Shown here one piece after another: positions 10,670-21,594 of a stretch of 64,000 bases of DNA. The DNA comes from Ariolimax columbianus (taxonomy: Eukaryota; Mollusca; Gastropoda; Stylommatophora; Arionidae): the NCBI GenBank assembly GCA_036924085.1, contig JAVGWX010000007.1, forward strand, positions 69,273,360 to 69,337,359, written 5' to 3'. The translations under genes and the position numbers were made by a program. A model generated the notes under the pieces. The model did no database searches and was not told the origin of the DNA. It worked only from the letters and a program-made list of their open reading frames with translations. Numbering within the stretch: position 1 is the first letter of the stretch; every line of letters begins with the position of its first letter.

Positions 10670-11540
10670 GTTGGTTGGGTGGTTTTTTATCTAGCGGCCT
10701 ATGGGCTCCTGCACTTTGGCCCAATGTCATATAGTGGTATCCGCAAATGTTTGTAAGCTGTTGTTTAGTTCCGTACAAAGTGTTCCATTTATCTGGCTTC
10801 GGAGGAATAGGTTCTATCCTAACAGAGGCAAGTGACGGACATTAATGAAGATGATGTTCAACAGTTTCGAAGGGATATCAGCACAGGCGGCCCTGTGGAG
10901 TATGTTCTGGCTGGATTCTGTTAAAGTGACTGTTGTTGTATGTGTTGAGTGAAAAGTCGGAAAATGGTGGTTTGGTCTCTCCTTTTCATGAGGTTGATGT
11001 TGTGTGGGATTTGGGATGGCCATATGTGTATAGATTTCTCTCCCAGTATTTCTCATTTCCCATCTATTCAACTATGCCTCTTTGTTTGTAGTCTTCAGAA
11101 GTTGTTTGATTGTCTGTAGGTCTGTTGGTGTGTATTGTTGTTCTTGACTTGATCCTTTCTTAACCAGTCTGTATTTGAGTGACCGGGGATCCATTGTATA
11201 ACGATTCTGACTTCATGGAATTGAGAAGTTGGTTGGCATCTAGGGGTATTTGGGAAAGTTCAGGCCACCATCCCCCAGAGCTTGAAGAGCATATAAATAG
11301 GACACTCTATGTAAACTCCATATTCCGCTTTAATGGTGGATTTAAAGGCTGACCCATCAGTGTAGACATAATCCAATTCTTCTGGGTAGGTGTCAATCGT
11401 TCTATGTGAAGCTCTCAAAAGACTTACTGGATCAGTACTTTTTGTTGTATTATCTATTAGTTTTGTTAGAATTTCTGACATTTTTAAACATGTATGTGGT
11501 GGTAAATTTCTTGTTACTGTCTGTGTTACTTGTCTTTTGT
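10670..11540 (-). pseudogene. Degenerate RNase H-type LINE
   Basis: On the minus strand at about 11400-11290 translation gives LDYVYTDGSAFKSTIKAEYG followed by VYIECP. This is the first catalytic Asp region of RNase H (YTDGS) followed by the (A)GYGVYI-type strand. The remaining ~600 bases towards 10670 are open only in pieces. They match the expected position of the rest of RNase H and the C-terminus but are too decayed to align by eye. Confidence 0.6.
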
Positions 11541-11794
11541 CTGGGAAATGATATCTAAGTAATTTATATTCTGCGATGAGAGATCACTTGCAGTTACCTC
11601 AAGCTATCGCACCATTTAGTGATACATCTATTAAGGGTTATGTTTTGGAGATCAGACTTTGCTAATGAGTTGTTCACGGATCACCATTTAACATCAGTCT
11701 TGTCGGGAATTATTTGGGAACCTGCGTCCTCACACCACGGGAAGATTGCAAAGTCTGTTGTTTATCGAGACTACTTCATACCTGTCCGAACCGA

Positions 11795-11960
11795 GAAATT
11801 TCATGTAAAATACGTTAGCTCAAGCTAAATTGACTTTAATTTTACTTGCTAAATTGACCGTGTAATTTCACGTAAAATCTGTTACCTCCTGCTAAATTAA
11901 CAGTAATTTCATGTAAAAGATGTTACCTCTAGCTGAATTCACATAGTAATTTTATGAAGG
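11795..11960. repeat. 31-bp minisatellite, right part
   Basis: Three to four diverged units of AATTTCA(C/T)GTAAAAT(C)TGTTACCTC with AAGCTAAATT linkers, matching the array at 10440-10665. The intervening 1.1 kb carries the LINE remnant, suggesting a single array that was split. Confidence 0.75.
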
Positions 11961-11994
11961 TTGATGTGTTTGTGTGTGCATATGTATATACATG

Positions 11995-11996
11995 GG

Positions 11997-12034
<38 letters not shown>

Positions 12035-12036
12035 AG

Positions 12037-12083
<47 letters not shown>

Positions 12084-12130
12084 CATATAGAAAGAAAGAG
12101 AGAGAGAAAGAGAGATAAAAAGAGAGATAG
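11995..12130. repeat. Compound microsatellite: (GT)n, (GATA)n, GA-rich
   Basis: (GT)n at about 12000-12028 is followed by (GATA)n at 12036-12083 and a purine-rich GAAAGAGA stretch. Long minus-strand frames here (Tyr/Leu/Ser-rich) are low-complexity artefacts. Confidence 0.95.
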
Positions 12131-12202
12131 AGAAAGAGAAACAGGAAGAGAGAGACATACAGAGCCGTAAATAGATAAACAAGTAAAAGTAATACCAGAG
12201 CA

Positions 12203-12402
12203 GACGGAGTTGTCGGCGATGAAGTGATAGAGACTTCGTTATACCAACCCGCAATTTTTTTTGTGACAGAGTGACTTGCACTTCTTTTCTTTGCTACATA
12301 ACAATTGGTAATACTAGAGCGTGTCAATTCTGGAAATCGAATTCCATGCCTTTTGCTGTTAGAAGCGATTGCTATAGATCTCTACCACTCAGCTCTACTG
12401 TT
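12203..12402 (-). mobile_element. tRNA-derived SINE, family T2
   Basis: Minus strand from 12402: A-box-like GCTGAGTGGTAGAGA, then B-box-like GAATTCGATTTCC, and a tail complementary to GTCGGCGATGAAGTGATAGA at the low-coordinate end. Length (~200 bp) and order match the copies at 3.9, 16.0 and 37.2 kb. Confidence 0.72.
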
Positions 12403-12409
12403 GTTTTAA

Positions 12410-13230
12410 GATACTCGTGCTAAGTTGTTATCTCTGAATCAATTTTCACTAGAAGAGGGTATACTGTGACTCTTGTTACATCACAGGGCGTACTGAATTA
12501 GGTGGACCTGGATCCAGAAACCCACCACTCTGAAGGTAGGTATGGTTTTCTTTAAGGTTCCCAGTCACTAATGGCCCAAATAAAAGCGTATCGAGTTGAA
12601 CACGAGGTTTAGTGCTAGATTTGGCACAATTACGACATTGTACATGCGTAACTGAAGATTTGTGTTTGGGCAGGGATGAGGGTGGTAAAGTGGGTTAGTG
12701 AGGTTAGGTCCGCAGTAACCGCGGGGAGATGTGATGCAGAGGAAATGTGCAATGGAAGGGGAGGAAACCATTTATTCCACGCAAAATGAGACCGTTGCTT
12801 AAAATCGGGATACCATTATAAGGACAACGTTCAGAAATATGAACTGTGACCCAATGACCCAATTCGAGGTGTGGTACTCATGCACACGGCGAAGGCAAGA
12901 GGCAAGTTGTGGAGGAAGAGATTGGCAATGTGGTGCGCTTGGTTATGGTTGGGGACGGCCGCTAATGAGATGGAAGAGCTAGGCGGCTTGAAGGAGGGAT
13001 GAGATATGGGCCGAGAGGCACATGTATATAGTGAAGCTGCGAAATCCATTACGTTTGCTCGACCGAAATTAATCCGAATAGTATGAAATGTTGTGCCATT
13101 TTTGAAGAAAAAAAATCCTTTGCCAAATTTCAGGTCTCAAATATTGCGGTTCGCGTCATAAAATTTAAGCTTAACAGGTCGCAAGAATCGTATATTACAA
13201 TCGCCAGTACCATTCCCTAAGCTACCCTAT
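12410..13230. other. No recognised feature
   Basis: Minus-strand frames at 12568-12771 and 12831-13049 show no recognisable domain. No repeats or RNA genes were seen. Confidence 0.45.
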
Positions 13231-13765
13231 AGAGTAAGTAAGTAAGTTGCCCATCGCAAGCGAGGATGGCGACATCATCAGACTTGCGCTGGATTTAGAT
13301 TATAGTGAGGAAGCAGCTGCGCTGGACATCAATCCCACTCTCTCGTCCTGAGTTGCTGAAAACCGGTGGCAAGACATACAACCAAGACGACTGGAAGTAG
13401 CTCAAGATGCAGACATTCAGGTCGTACAATTTGTGAGACCAGGGGTCGCTTGAAACTTGTGGGAGTCGATTGTCCACCGTTCCCTTGACAATTTGAGAGG
13501 CGAATGTCGTACCTCTCGACAGCAGCAGCCCCCACGCGTAGACTATAAGACGCTGCTGCTGACCAGCGCCCACATCTGTAGGTCTAGGTGAGGGACCATT
13601 GGCTGAGGGGAGATTCCGGTCGTGGCATGCTTTGGAAGTAGGTCGTGCATACCAACCAAGGACGGTGCGCAATCTGTAGTGACGTCATATCCAACAACGT
13701 GTATTCTATAAAACATGAAGAACAGATCGTGTTTTATCCGAATTTCGAGGAATATAACACACATA
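13231..13765 (-). other. Possible retroelement of unknown family with (ACTT)n end
   Basis: The low-coordinate end is GAGTAAGTAAGTAAGTTG, which on the minus strand is a short tetranucleotide tail such as closes many non-LTR elements. Upstream lie two overlapping minus-strand frames (13295-13672 and 13543-13764) without recognised motifs. The assignment rests only on the tail. Confidence 0.3.
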
Positions 13766-13769
13766 GACT

Positions 13770-14984
13770 TCCTGTGAATAGCGTAGGTCGTGTTAGAAAA
13801 TTATCGCCACACAACACTGCGCTCCATACATTAAATGGAGCGAACAAACCACACGAAAATCGCAGACCATGAGAGCAGCTGCTGCTTGGTCACCATCTTA
13901 CCGTAACACTCCTGTTTTTTACAGTTACACCCCAGTTGTCGTCTGAAAGCGCTCGATGAAGAAGAAAATGAATATAATAAATGACTGAAAACTGGTCGTA
14001 CTGTCTCACAATGGAATGTGTGAGGGCCGCTTTTCTAATCTCCCTCCTGGGGCAATCATCATTAGCCCTTTTAGCTTCCCTTTTTATTCTTAATATTCGT
14101 CTGCACCATCACATCAATAAGTTCACGTGCGTCTAAACTTGTTCAAACAACTGCTTACAGGCAATGGTTCTAAAATGAACTACATTTAACCTGTTTGCAG
14201 ACATTCATCTTGGCATACATCCAGGGCAGAGGAATAAAGGTTGCCCTTTCCGGCGGTTACGCCGCAGTTTACCGTTCAGTTAAAACAAATTGCTTCATTC
14301 TGATTAAAAAAAACAACAGCTTAGGCTTCACGGATATTAGAAGCCATGTCTAGAGACTAGAAGACAGGAGTCCTGACCGATTGACTACTCTTTCCTTGAC
14401 TAATTCACTGTTTAGCTTCAAGTGAAGCATAGGACCACATCTGATCCCTTAAGATTATTTAAAATGTTGGTTTCAATAGCAGTGGTTTTACATGATGAGG
14501 TTGCAAGTCACTGCGTACCTGTCTTTAGTTACCCTTTACTACATGATTCGGAGGTGACATTTCCCCTCTCCTATTACACTCGGATGATCTTTTCCATTTA
14601 AGATCTGTAATCAACCATGGAAGGAGCAGCCATGCGAAGACACTGTGAATGAATGCTTCACACGAACTATCTTTTTTGTTTTGATTACAACATCAATGAA
14701 AAAAGCAAAAGCTCAGGCCCAATCAAGAAAACATTAAAGATGACATGGCATTTACGCAGAGCTATGGACACGATATAAGCCGCTTACGCTGCGTAATACC
14801 ATCACCGTCACAGGAACCGCGCCTTCAACGTCTCTTGTCCTGTTTTTCAGGAAGTCACTCCCATATGCTGACATGCACGCGTGGAAAAGGTCGCACGTGT
14901 CGATGTGTTCATAACAACGGATTATTAAGCACGTTATTGGCTGAAACTTCAAGGTAGCTAGCTATGTAACAGGAATTTCTGTCA
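13770..14984. other. No recognised feature
   Basis: Ordinary mixed sequence. No coding motif, RNA gene or tandem repeat was recognised. Confidence 0.45.
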
Positions 14985-15060
14985 GGGATGAAGTGTTAGA
15001 CACTTCATTGTAAAAGGCTTCAGCATTCTGGCGGGGTGAATTAAGGTGACTGGGAAGGAA
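14985..15060 (-). mobile_element. SINE family T2, tail fragment
   Basis: Plus-strand text TGTCAGGGATGAAGTGTTAG followed by ACACTTCATTGTAAAAGG matches the terminal part of T2 copies at 3.87, 12.21, 15.97 and 37.24 kb. The tRNA-like head is absent because the ~280-bp dispersed repeat begins immediately after it. Confidence 0.6.
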
Positions 15061-15365
15061 GACTAACGTCTGGTCAGGCCCAACATACTGATCAGACATG
15101 TTAGTCAGGGTTAGGCACAACATACTGATCAGACATGTTAGTCAGGGTTAGGCAAAATATACTGGCCAAGACCCTCACCTCGTAGCCTCTCTGAAAACGG
15201 GCTGTTTTCATGACAGCCTGGCAAACGGGGTGAGGGATCGACGTTATCCCCGTAGCAGTGAGCGACAAGAAGATGAAGCCAAAAATAGCACAACCGCCTG
15301 GATGACCTCGGATCAACTTCAATCAACACGGGATGCGAGGAAAGCTACTGCAACCCGCCACTTAA
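15060..15365 (+). repeat. ~280-bp dispersed repeat, copy 2 (internal 37-bp duplication)
   Basis: Landmarks in order are GACTAACGTCTGGTCAGG, two tandem 37-base copies of a CATACTGATCAGACATGTTA block (15084 and 15121), TATACTGGCCAAGACCCTCA, ACGGGCTGTTTTCATGACAG, CCCCGTAGCAGTGAGCGACA, and CTACTGCAACCCGCCAC. Inverted relative to copy 1. No coding capacity was recognised. Confidence 0.82.
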
Positions 15366-15369
15366 TGTC

Positions 15370-15595
15370 CTATTCAGGGTGCACAAAAGAGTAACCTACT
15401 TATTGTAGGTATTCGCAAATAATAACAACTTTTCGTTGACTAACAGTAAGCCTTTGACGCGTTTATAGTTGGGTTGATAACATTGCTCGAACCTGGTAAC
15501 GATAACTGTACAATGTTAAGCGATGGCTCTATCATTTTACTATTGTGACTATTTCGGGATAATATTTGGGGTATTGTCTCTAATGTATTATTTCT
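15370..15595. other. No recognised feature
   Basis: Short AT-rich spacer between the dispersed repeat and the 39-bp array. Confidence 0.4.
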
Positions 15596-15599
15596 GTAA

Positions 15600-15792
15600 A
15601 CTATTACGAGCATTGCCTGTTACGGTTTATTTCGGTAAAATATTAAGTGCATTGCCTCTTACGGTTTATTTCGATAAAATATTAAGGGCATTGCCTGTTA
15701 CGGTTTATTTCGGTAAAATATCAAGGGCATTGCCTATTACGGTTTATTTCGGTAAAATATTAAGGGCATTGCCTGTTACGGTTTATTACCAA
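15600..15792. repeat. 39-bp minisatellite, five units
   Basis: ATTGCCTGTTACGGTTTATT followed by TCGGTAAAATATTAAGGGC repeats every 39 bases (for example 15611 and 15650). Thirty-nine is a multiple of three, so a frame with a 13-residue repeat runs through it. It is not considered a gene. Confidence 0.93.
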
Positions 15793-15967
15793 CCAAAAAG
15801 GTTTATTTATATCCACCAGGCCTTTAGTCTAAATGAATGGCTGGTGTGCAATGCCATGGGTTGAAGTCTTGTACCTTTAGAGCATTGATGAACATGTGGC
15901 CTAGGTGGTTGTGAGTTTGATTTGTTAATCGCAGGGAGAAAGGTAAGGGTTTATATATTCCCACAGC

Positions 15968-16172
15968 AGGCACTGCCGTCGGGGATGAAGTGTTAGAGCC
16001 CTCAGCTTTATGAGATGGGGTAGCCAGTATCCTTCCCCGCTGTCTTTTTCCTTCCATAGCCGCCAGGCAGGTACCCATTTAAAACTGGGTCGACTGAAGC
16101 TGCTGAGAGTGGGAGTTGAAACCCGCACTTTTGCCATGCAAAGCGAGTGCTCTACCTCCGCGCCAATCTAAA
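15968..16172 (-). mobile_element. tRNA-derived SINE, family T2 (best copy)
   Basis: Minus strand from 16172: GGCGCGGAGGTAGAGCACTC (A-box region), then GTGCGGGTTTCAACTCCCA (B-box-like), a body including AAATGGGTACCTG, and a tail complementary to GCCGTCGGGGATGAAGTGTT. Spacing and order fit a tRNA-headed SINE of about 200 bp. It would be mobilised in trans by a LINE. Which LINE in the window shares its 3' end was not resolved. Confidence 0.78.
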
Positions 16173-16214
16173 ATCGCGTCATTCTCACTTTAACAGACCA
16201 CGACATGTGGTTTT

Positions 16215-16355
16215 TCTTTCATGGAATGGCTGCTTCTCTTAGTCGACCCAGCTATGAATAGGTACCTGACTAAGTCAGAAAAAAATGTTGGAGCCGCTAG
16301 TGAGGGCTACGGAAGTCGTGCTGCTATCGTTACTTTCAGCAATAAAAAGGGCTGA
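16215..16355 (+). mobile_element. SINE T2-related body fragment, opposite orientation
   Basis: TCGACCCAGCTATGAATAGG then TACCTGACTAAGTCA, ending near CTTTCAGCAA. The same segment, diverged, is seen at 39900-40025 (CTGTAAATCGGTACCTGA and CTTTCAGCAA) and more weakly at 30500-30560. The tRNA head is not visible. Confidence 0.45.
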
Positions 16356-16524
16356 GCACAGGTGAGCTCGCAAAGGTGAGCTCACACATGTACATGGAAG
16401 TGGGTTCGATAAGCAATTTTCCATTTCCTTAGATTGGCTGTTGTTGTTGAATGCCTTCAATAAGATAGTCTACTCTTTTGTACGCCTTGCAATGGACGTT
16501 AAGGGGCGGTTGTACTAGTACTCC

Positions 16525-16810
16525 TCCCATATTTCGAGCGTGCTGATGAAGGTGCTCCGCGGTCCTCCAGGCGGTTGTGCATGCTTGGATTCCTTTGCGT
16601 TACGATCACTACTGTGGTGAACACGTCGATCCACATCTTGTCAGCCAGACTACCTTGACAACGGTCTGTTTCCAGGGAACTTCCTTCTTCTTCTTCTTCT
16701 TTTTGCTTGTGTCCTATTTGTGCCTTTCTTCCAGTGAACGCTACATGGAAAAGATAATAGTGGTCTTGGTCAGTATATTGTACCTGACTGGACTAGCGTC
16801 TCAGATACAT
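16525..16810 (-). repeat. ~280-bp dispersed repeat, copy 3, interrupted by (TTC)n
   Basis: CGAGCGTGCTGATGAAGGTG, a GATCACTACTGTGG-like block and TGTCAGCCAGACTACC match copies 1 and 2. After GTTTCCAGGGAACTTCC a (TTC)n run at 16682-16703 intervenes before CTTGGTCAGTATATTGTACC restores weak similarity to the end of the element. Confidence 0.7.
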
Positions 16811-16814
16811 TAAA

Positions 16815-17390
16815 GGGATTAAGCCGTGCTGCTACAGCGTGATATCAAGGTGACAGCTGCTTCTCTCTTCTGTGTGGCAGGCACACTTTATGTCCTCTAA
16901 GAAACCGCTCAAGCAAGAGTTGAGAAGTGAAATTAGACTAAGCATTTTATGATATGTTGTAAAATCAATACATGGTGTTATAACTAACGTATTGCTAATT
17001 AATATTCAATAAAACAAAATCCTTGTAAACAAGTCCTTCCTCGTCAAAGGCAAGTAATATCGGTAAAAGGTGCAGGAGGCAAAATGAAAATTAACTGCCG
17101 AGAATAATTAATCTGGCTTCAATGTTCCAAGAAAAGTTAATAGCTATTGAAGTAATTCCGCAGCGTGGTGCAATGAATGTTAATGGTCTATTCAATATGG
17201 TTAGTATTGCAAGCTTAGAAACGAGGTACTAAAAACTGAATTGTGCTGCAGTGAATGTACACATGAAACTATTGAATTTAGATAAGTCAGAATATGATGA
17301 AAACACCTGGAAAAGAGAGGTAACGAAGGCGATTGATGAGACATAGAGGAAGAAAATATTAGCAAAACTAAAAATAGTTAAATATATTCA
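16815..17390. other. AT-rich, no recognised feature
   Basis: The stretch from about 17280 may belong to the upstream part of the LINE that becomes recognisable at 17395, but no motif can be read. Confidence 0.4.
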
Positions 17391-17394
17391 AATC

Positions 17395-18620
17395 AAATTG
17401 AAACCCCAAGCAGAGAACAAAATTGCCGAGGAGCAAGCAGGGTTCAGACAGGGAAGAAGCACTACAGAACATATATTTCATTTAAGGCTGCTTAGCGAGA
17501 AATATCTAGAACAGCAGCAGTAAATGTATCTTGTGTTTGTTTATTTTAAGAAGGCGTTTGATAGGGTATGGCATAAAGCGCTATTGTCAACCATGAGGAT
17601 GTATAAAATCAACGAAAATATTATAAAGGTCCTTGAACACCTGTATGACAAGGCGTCCAGCGCAGTTCTTGTGAATGGGAGGCTAGGGGACTGGTTTCGC
17701 ACATCAGTTGGTGTGAGACAGGGGTGTTCACTCTCTTCAACTCTTTTCAATATATTCCTTGAGGGAATTATGAGTGAGGCACTTGGAGGTCACGTTGGTA
17801 CTGTCAAGATAGGGGGCCGAACGATTACCAACCTTCGCTTTGCAGAGGAAATCGACGGGTTGGCGGGTTTAGAAGCAGAACTCCAGGAATGGGTCAGAAG
17901 GCTCTTGACTATGGTATGGAGATAAACGCTGGAAAGACAACATTAATGACCTACAACGCCAGCAGGATCAAAGCTAACGGTCAGGAACTCGAAGCGGTTG
18001 ACCGTTTTAAATATCTAAGGTCGATAGTCAGTGATGAAGGATCAAAATGTGAGGTGTTGGCCAGAATAGCACATACAATAGCGGCGCTTGCACGGCTTAA
18101 CAAAATTTGGCAAGATAAACGGTTAGCATTATGCACGGAAATCAGATTAATGCGTACACTGGTCCTGTCAATATTTCTCTATGCGTGTGAGACATGGGCA
18201 GTTACAGCTGACCCTCAGGGAAGGATCTAGGCCTTGGGGGCGAGTTGTTTCCGAAGACTTTTAAACGTCATGTACAAAAATCGAGTTACAAATGAGGAAA
18301 TACGAGATATAATTACAACAGCAATAGGGCATTTTGAAGACCTCTTGGCAATTGTCAAAAGAAGGAAACTCGCTTGGTACGGTCACATTTCAAGATCAAA
18401 TGGTCTTGCAAATACGATCCTGCACGGAAAGGTACAAGACAGACGACGAAGAGGCCGGCCCAAAAAGAGGTGGGAGGACAACATAAAAGAATGGACCAGT
18501 CTCCGACCAGAAGAGACACAGGCAGCGGCCGCTGACAGAGAAGGGTGGCAAGTTGTTGTGAGGATGTCTTCATGTGTGCCCCAACGACATCACCAGTTAC
18601 GGGATGACCTGATCTGACTT
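17395..18620 (+). pseudogene. Non-LTR retrotransposon reverse transcriptase, 3' part
   Basis: Best preserved LINE in the window. Order: EEQAGFRQGRSTTEHIF (RT fingers), VYFKKAFDRVWHKAL (first catalytic Asp expected in the (D)xxKAFD motif; here Y-F replaces L-D but KAFD remains), GVRQGCSLSSTLFNIFLE, LRFAEEIDGLAG (canonical FADD box changed to FAEE), FKYLRSIVSDEG, LYACETWAV, WYGHISRSNG and the basic GRPKKRWEDNIKEW segment. Lesions are TAA at 17521-17523, a frameshift near 17890-17910 and TAG at 18228-18230. The RT-thumb-GRPKKRW order fits RTE/L2-like elements; the clade is not decided. No endonuclease domain was found upstream, so it is 5'-truncated. Confidence 0.85.
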
Positions 18621-18624
18621 GATA

Positions 18625-19530
18625 TGAATAGATGCACAAAGGGAATAACTAGTCAGATACGTTTAAGAATTGGACGAGTTGTAAATGTTACAAATGAATG
18701 GAAATGTGATATACGTGTAGAAGACAAATGGGCCAGGCATGATATAATTACATGGGAGAAGGGATATTCGTGTAAGAGACAAGAAGGCCATGAATTAGAA
18801 AAGGACATGGGGAAGTGACACACGTTCAGACAACAGATGGGCCATACACGATAAAACTATATGGAGAATATATAGGAATATATATATATTTGTTTAAGAG
18901 TTTGAAGAATATGTCCATGAAGCAAATTAAAGGTAATTGGAGATAATACTGGACAACAAATTTCAACTTGTTGCCTGCATCTGAGAGTAAACCAAGCTAC
19001 CTTTATGTTGTTTAAGTCAATGCAAATGAATATGGCCGCTAAAACATCAGAGATCTATTATTTGAAATATTTAAAAAAATAAATTCTTCACATGAACATA
19101 TACATTCTAAATGGTAATCCTCATAAGAAAGATCTTTAAGAGCGACGTGGCTTTGCCTGTCGCTTGTAGCAAGTTTCTGAAGCATCTCTCAGCATTATCC
19201 GACAATAGTCAGTCAGCATTCCATTTCTATTGTGACCTTTCTTCGAGTGTTCTGATGAAACAGTCCCATGTGCTCGTCCCTGGCGTCACAGTGGTTAGTC
19301 AGGAAGAAATCCAGAGCAGAAAAGAGAAAATGTATTTTCGTAGCACTGCAAGGGGATTTACAGAAGCTCAAGATTGTCAGGTCTATTGTTTCCTGTAAGT
19401 TTTGTGGCCAGTTCCTAAAAAGCATTCTAAGATAACTTTTCCTAAAATTTAAGGAAATCAAAACGTTTAAATTGGATGAGCCATAGCCATCTCTAAATAC
19501 TTCAAAAAAGCCATGAATAAGTTAACGTAT
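18625..19530. other. No recognised feature
   Basis: AT-rich sequence. Frames at 19111-19398 (plus) and 19213-19461 (minus) overlap each other and show no domain. Confidence 0.4.
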
Positions 19531-19535
19531 CTCAT

Positions 19536-19875
19536 CTATAAATAGCAAAATAATAGTTGCCAATCAGAAAGTGAAGATGACAATAGCATCAGACCTTTGC
19601 TGCCATATGTGTTACTGATGGATTTACATCTCTGTGATCTGAGCACATGCGGTGATACTAGCTCGCCAGGTGGTATGGTCTTGAGCAATGACATAAGAGA
19701 AGGTGAAACCAATAGAGACACTTTCAAGGAGTCTTTGTAGCGTTTCATCTGTCTTCCTGGTGCCCATCTGCCTCTTTTAAGCTCATCGAATATCAACTGC
19801 TCGAGGATGCTTCTATCTGGCATGCGAACAACATGCAGCTGACCCAATTTGAGAAGAGTGGGAATGCTTAACATG
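19536..19875 (-). pseudogene. LINE C-terminal fragment
   Basis: Minus-strand translation shows QLHVVRMPDRSILEQLIF followed by ELKRGRWAPGRQMKRYKDSL and KVSL. A GHVxRMPDxR...FxGELxxGxRxxGxxxKRYKDxLK pattern is the usual extreme C-terminus of a widespread animal LINE group. No RT core lies directly upstream (above 19875), so this is a short 5'-truncated remnant. Confidence 0.7.
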
Positions 19876-19879
19876 TTAG

Positions 19880-21190
19880 TATTGCTAGGAATTTCAGAGC
19901 TAGATACTTTGTTCGGAAAACTTTTAAAAAGGCACGAAATCAGGATATCTTGATGTAGATGCTTTTACAAGTGACAAATAGTGTCTGGTCTTATGTTTTT
20001 GCCTTCACCATCTAAACAAGAATCTGGTTGGTCCAGACCCGAAATGCTTTCCCCATGAGGTACAGGGAGCATTGCAGAAGAAATGGTCAGAGTCATGTAA
20101 AAGTAATAGTTATTAAGATGCTTTGCAATGGTTGACATGACAATATGAAAAGTTCAGTTTCACTTACTCTCATTTATAATTAAGTTCACTTAGACGTCTA
20201 AAATCCGCTGTGTTGATCGAACACATCCACGGCCCACTGTTGCTGCACGGTTCCAGGCCACGTCTAGAGCGTGAATGGAGGAGGGGGGGGGGGGTGTGGG
20301 ATTGGGGGGGGGGGTAGCTCCTATCTGCCAAAGCAAAACTCTGCAAGGACAACATCTTCTGCCCTCCAGCCGGTCGTAGGAAGTCCCGCAACGCTGAGGG
20401 ACAATTTGTGAACTCTGTTGTAGACTGGGGTTTCCTTGTTCAGCCTTAGGACAGGACTGAACAATAAGACTCGGCGGCAGTCCAAATTTCCGAATTTCAG
20501 TGAATGCCTGTTTTAGCGAAGACCTCTACACTGCAGATGTAGTCATACGATCGAGTGCCCAGAATACGCTGCTGGTTGCACATATGGAAAGCCTCTGGTA
20601 ATGATGTATTCTGTTTGAGTAATGGCCAGGTTCAGGAGTCGTTCAGGAGAACTGGAACCACGCGTGACTGTTAAATGACTGTTACATGTTTTTTCTGAGA
20701 CGGATCATGCCGTTTTTCCATATACGTCATGTTTCGTGCATGGCAGATACAGTTAGTCCAATCCACCTCGACATGTCGGCAACGCTGTGCCCATCATGAG
20801 ATCATCCTGGAGGAGGGGGGGGGGGGTGTGGGGGAATAGATGAACTCTGTGAAGTCCTCAGCCACCGGGCCTTGAATTTCAACGCACTGAGGTACTGTAT
20901 CAGAAATGTAATTGTGAACCTTAGTTTTGGCGAAGGATAATGACAGGTTCAGTAAGGGCGTTTCGTGTCTCGGATTTCTAGAGAGCGCCGCAGGGCATAC
21001 TTGTTTGTACCGGAAAGGTCTATGTCGTGGTGAAGTTTGTCTGGTCGATAGCGATACACTCTTGGTGTGTGCTGAGGCGGTGAAGAAATAAGTCGATGGA
21101 CCAGCAGAATATACCGGTTTCGAGAGCACAGCCATGAATGAGATTCAAAGTCGTGGGCGGCTAAAAGAAATATTGATGCCTATTCCGATG
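19880..21190. other. Poorly resolved sequence with two G-rich runs
   Basis: Two similar G-runs, GGAGG(G)nTGTGGG, lie at about 20277-20320 and 20808-20832 on the plus strand. Minus-strand frames 20170-20391 and 20794-21135 have no recognised domain. The segment just left of 21190 may be the upstream part of the RNase H LINE remnant that follows. Confidence 0.35.
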
Positions 21191-21475
21191 AATGGATACA
21201 TATACATACTGATAAATCTGTATTCACAGACACCATCAAAGCAGGTTATGTCGTTTATATAAAAATACATAGACAGATCCTCTGTTGAACTGTTTGATAC
21301 TTTCCGGAAGGTCTGCTCCAACTCTGAATCTTAAATCAATCAGCTTGAAGCTGTTTTATAACATCTAGAGATGGTTTGTGGTACCTTTCTCCCAAAGGCC
21401 TAAACGTCGTTATTCTTACATACTCGATGCCCGTTCTTAAAAAAATAGCTCTAGACGCTGACCATGCCTTGTATA
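21190..21475 (+). pseudogene. Degenerate RNase H domain of a LINE
   Basis: Plus-strand translation reads WIHIHTDKSVFTDTIKAGYV followed by VYI, then after stops KGLNVVILTYSMPVLKKIAL. These correspond to the YTDGS...AGYGVYI and VVILTDSMxxL motifs of RNase H. The second catalytic Asp is replaced by Tyr (LTYS). It resembles the minus-strand remnant at 10.7-11.5 kb. Confidence 0.6.
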
Positions 21476-21594
21476 GTAGATCCCTGTGTTTTTAAACATA
21501 CATGGTAATGCCAGGGCAGATATACTAACAAAGAAAGGATAAGACATGAACAGCCACACACACCAACAACGACGCTAAAAAGAAAGAAGCCTCT

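Noticed and set aside
20277..20832. G-quadruplex pair as a regulatory module
   Set aside because: Two G-runs exist but only one or two long tracts each, with no gene nearby. A regulatory claim is not supportable from sequence alone.
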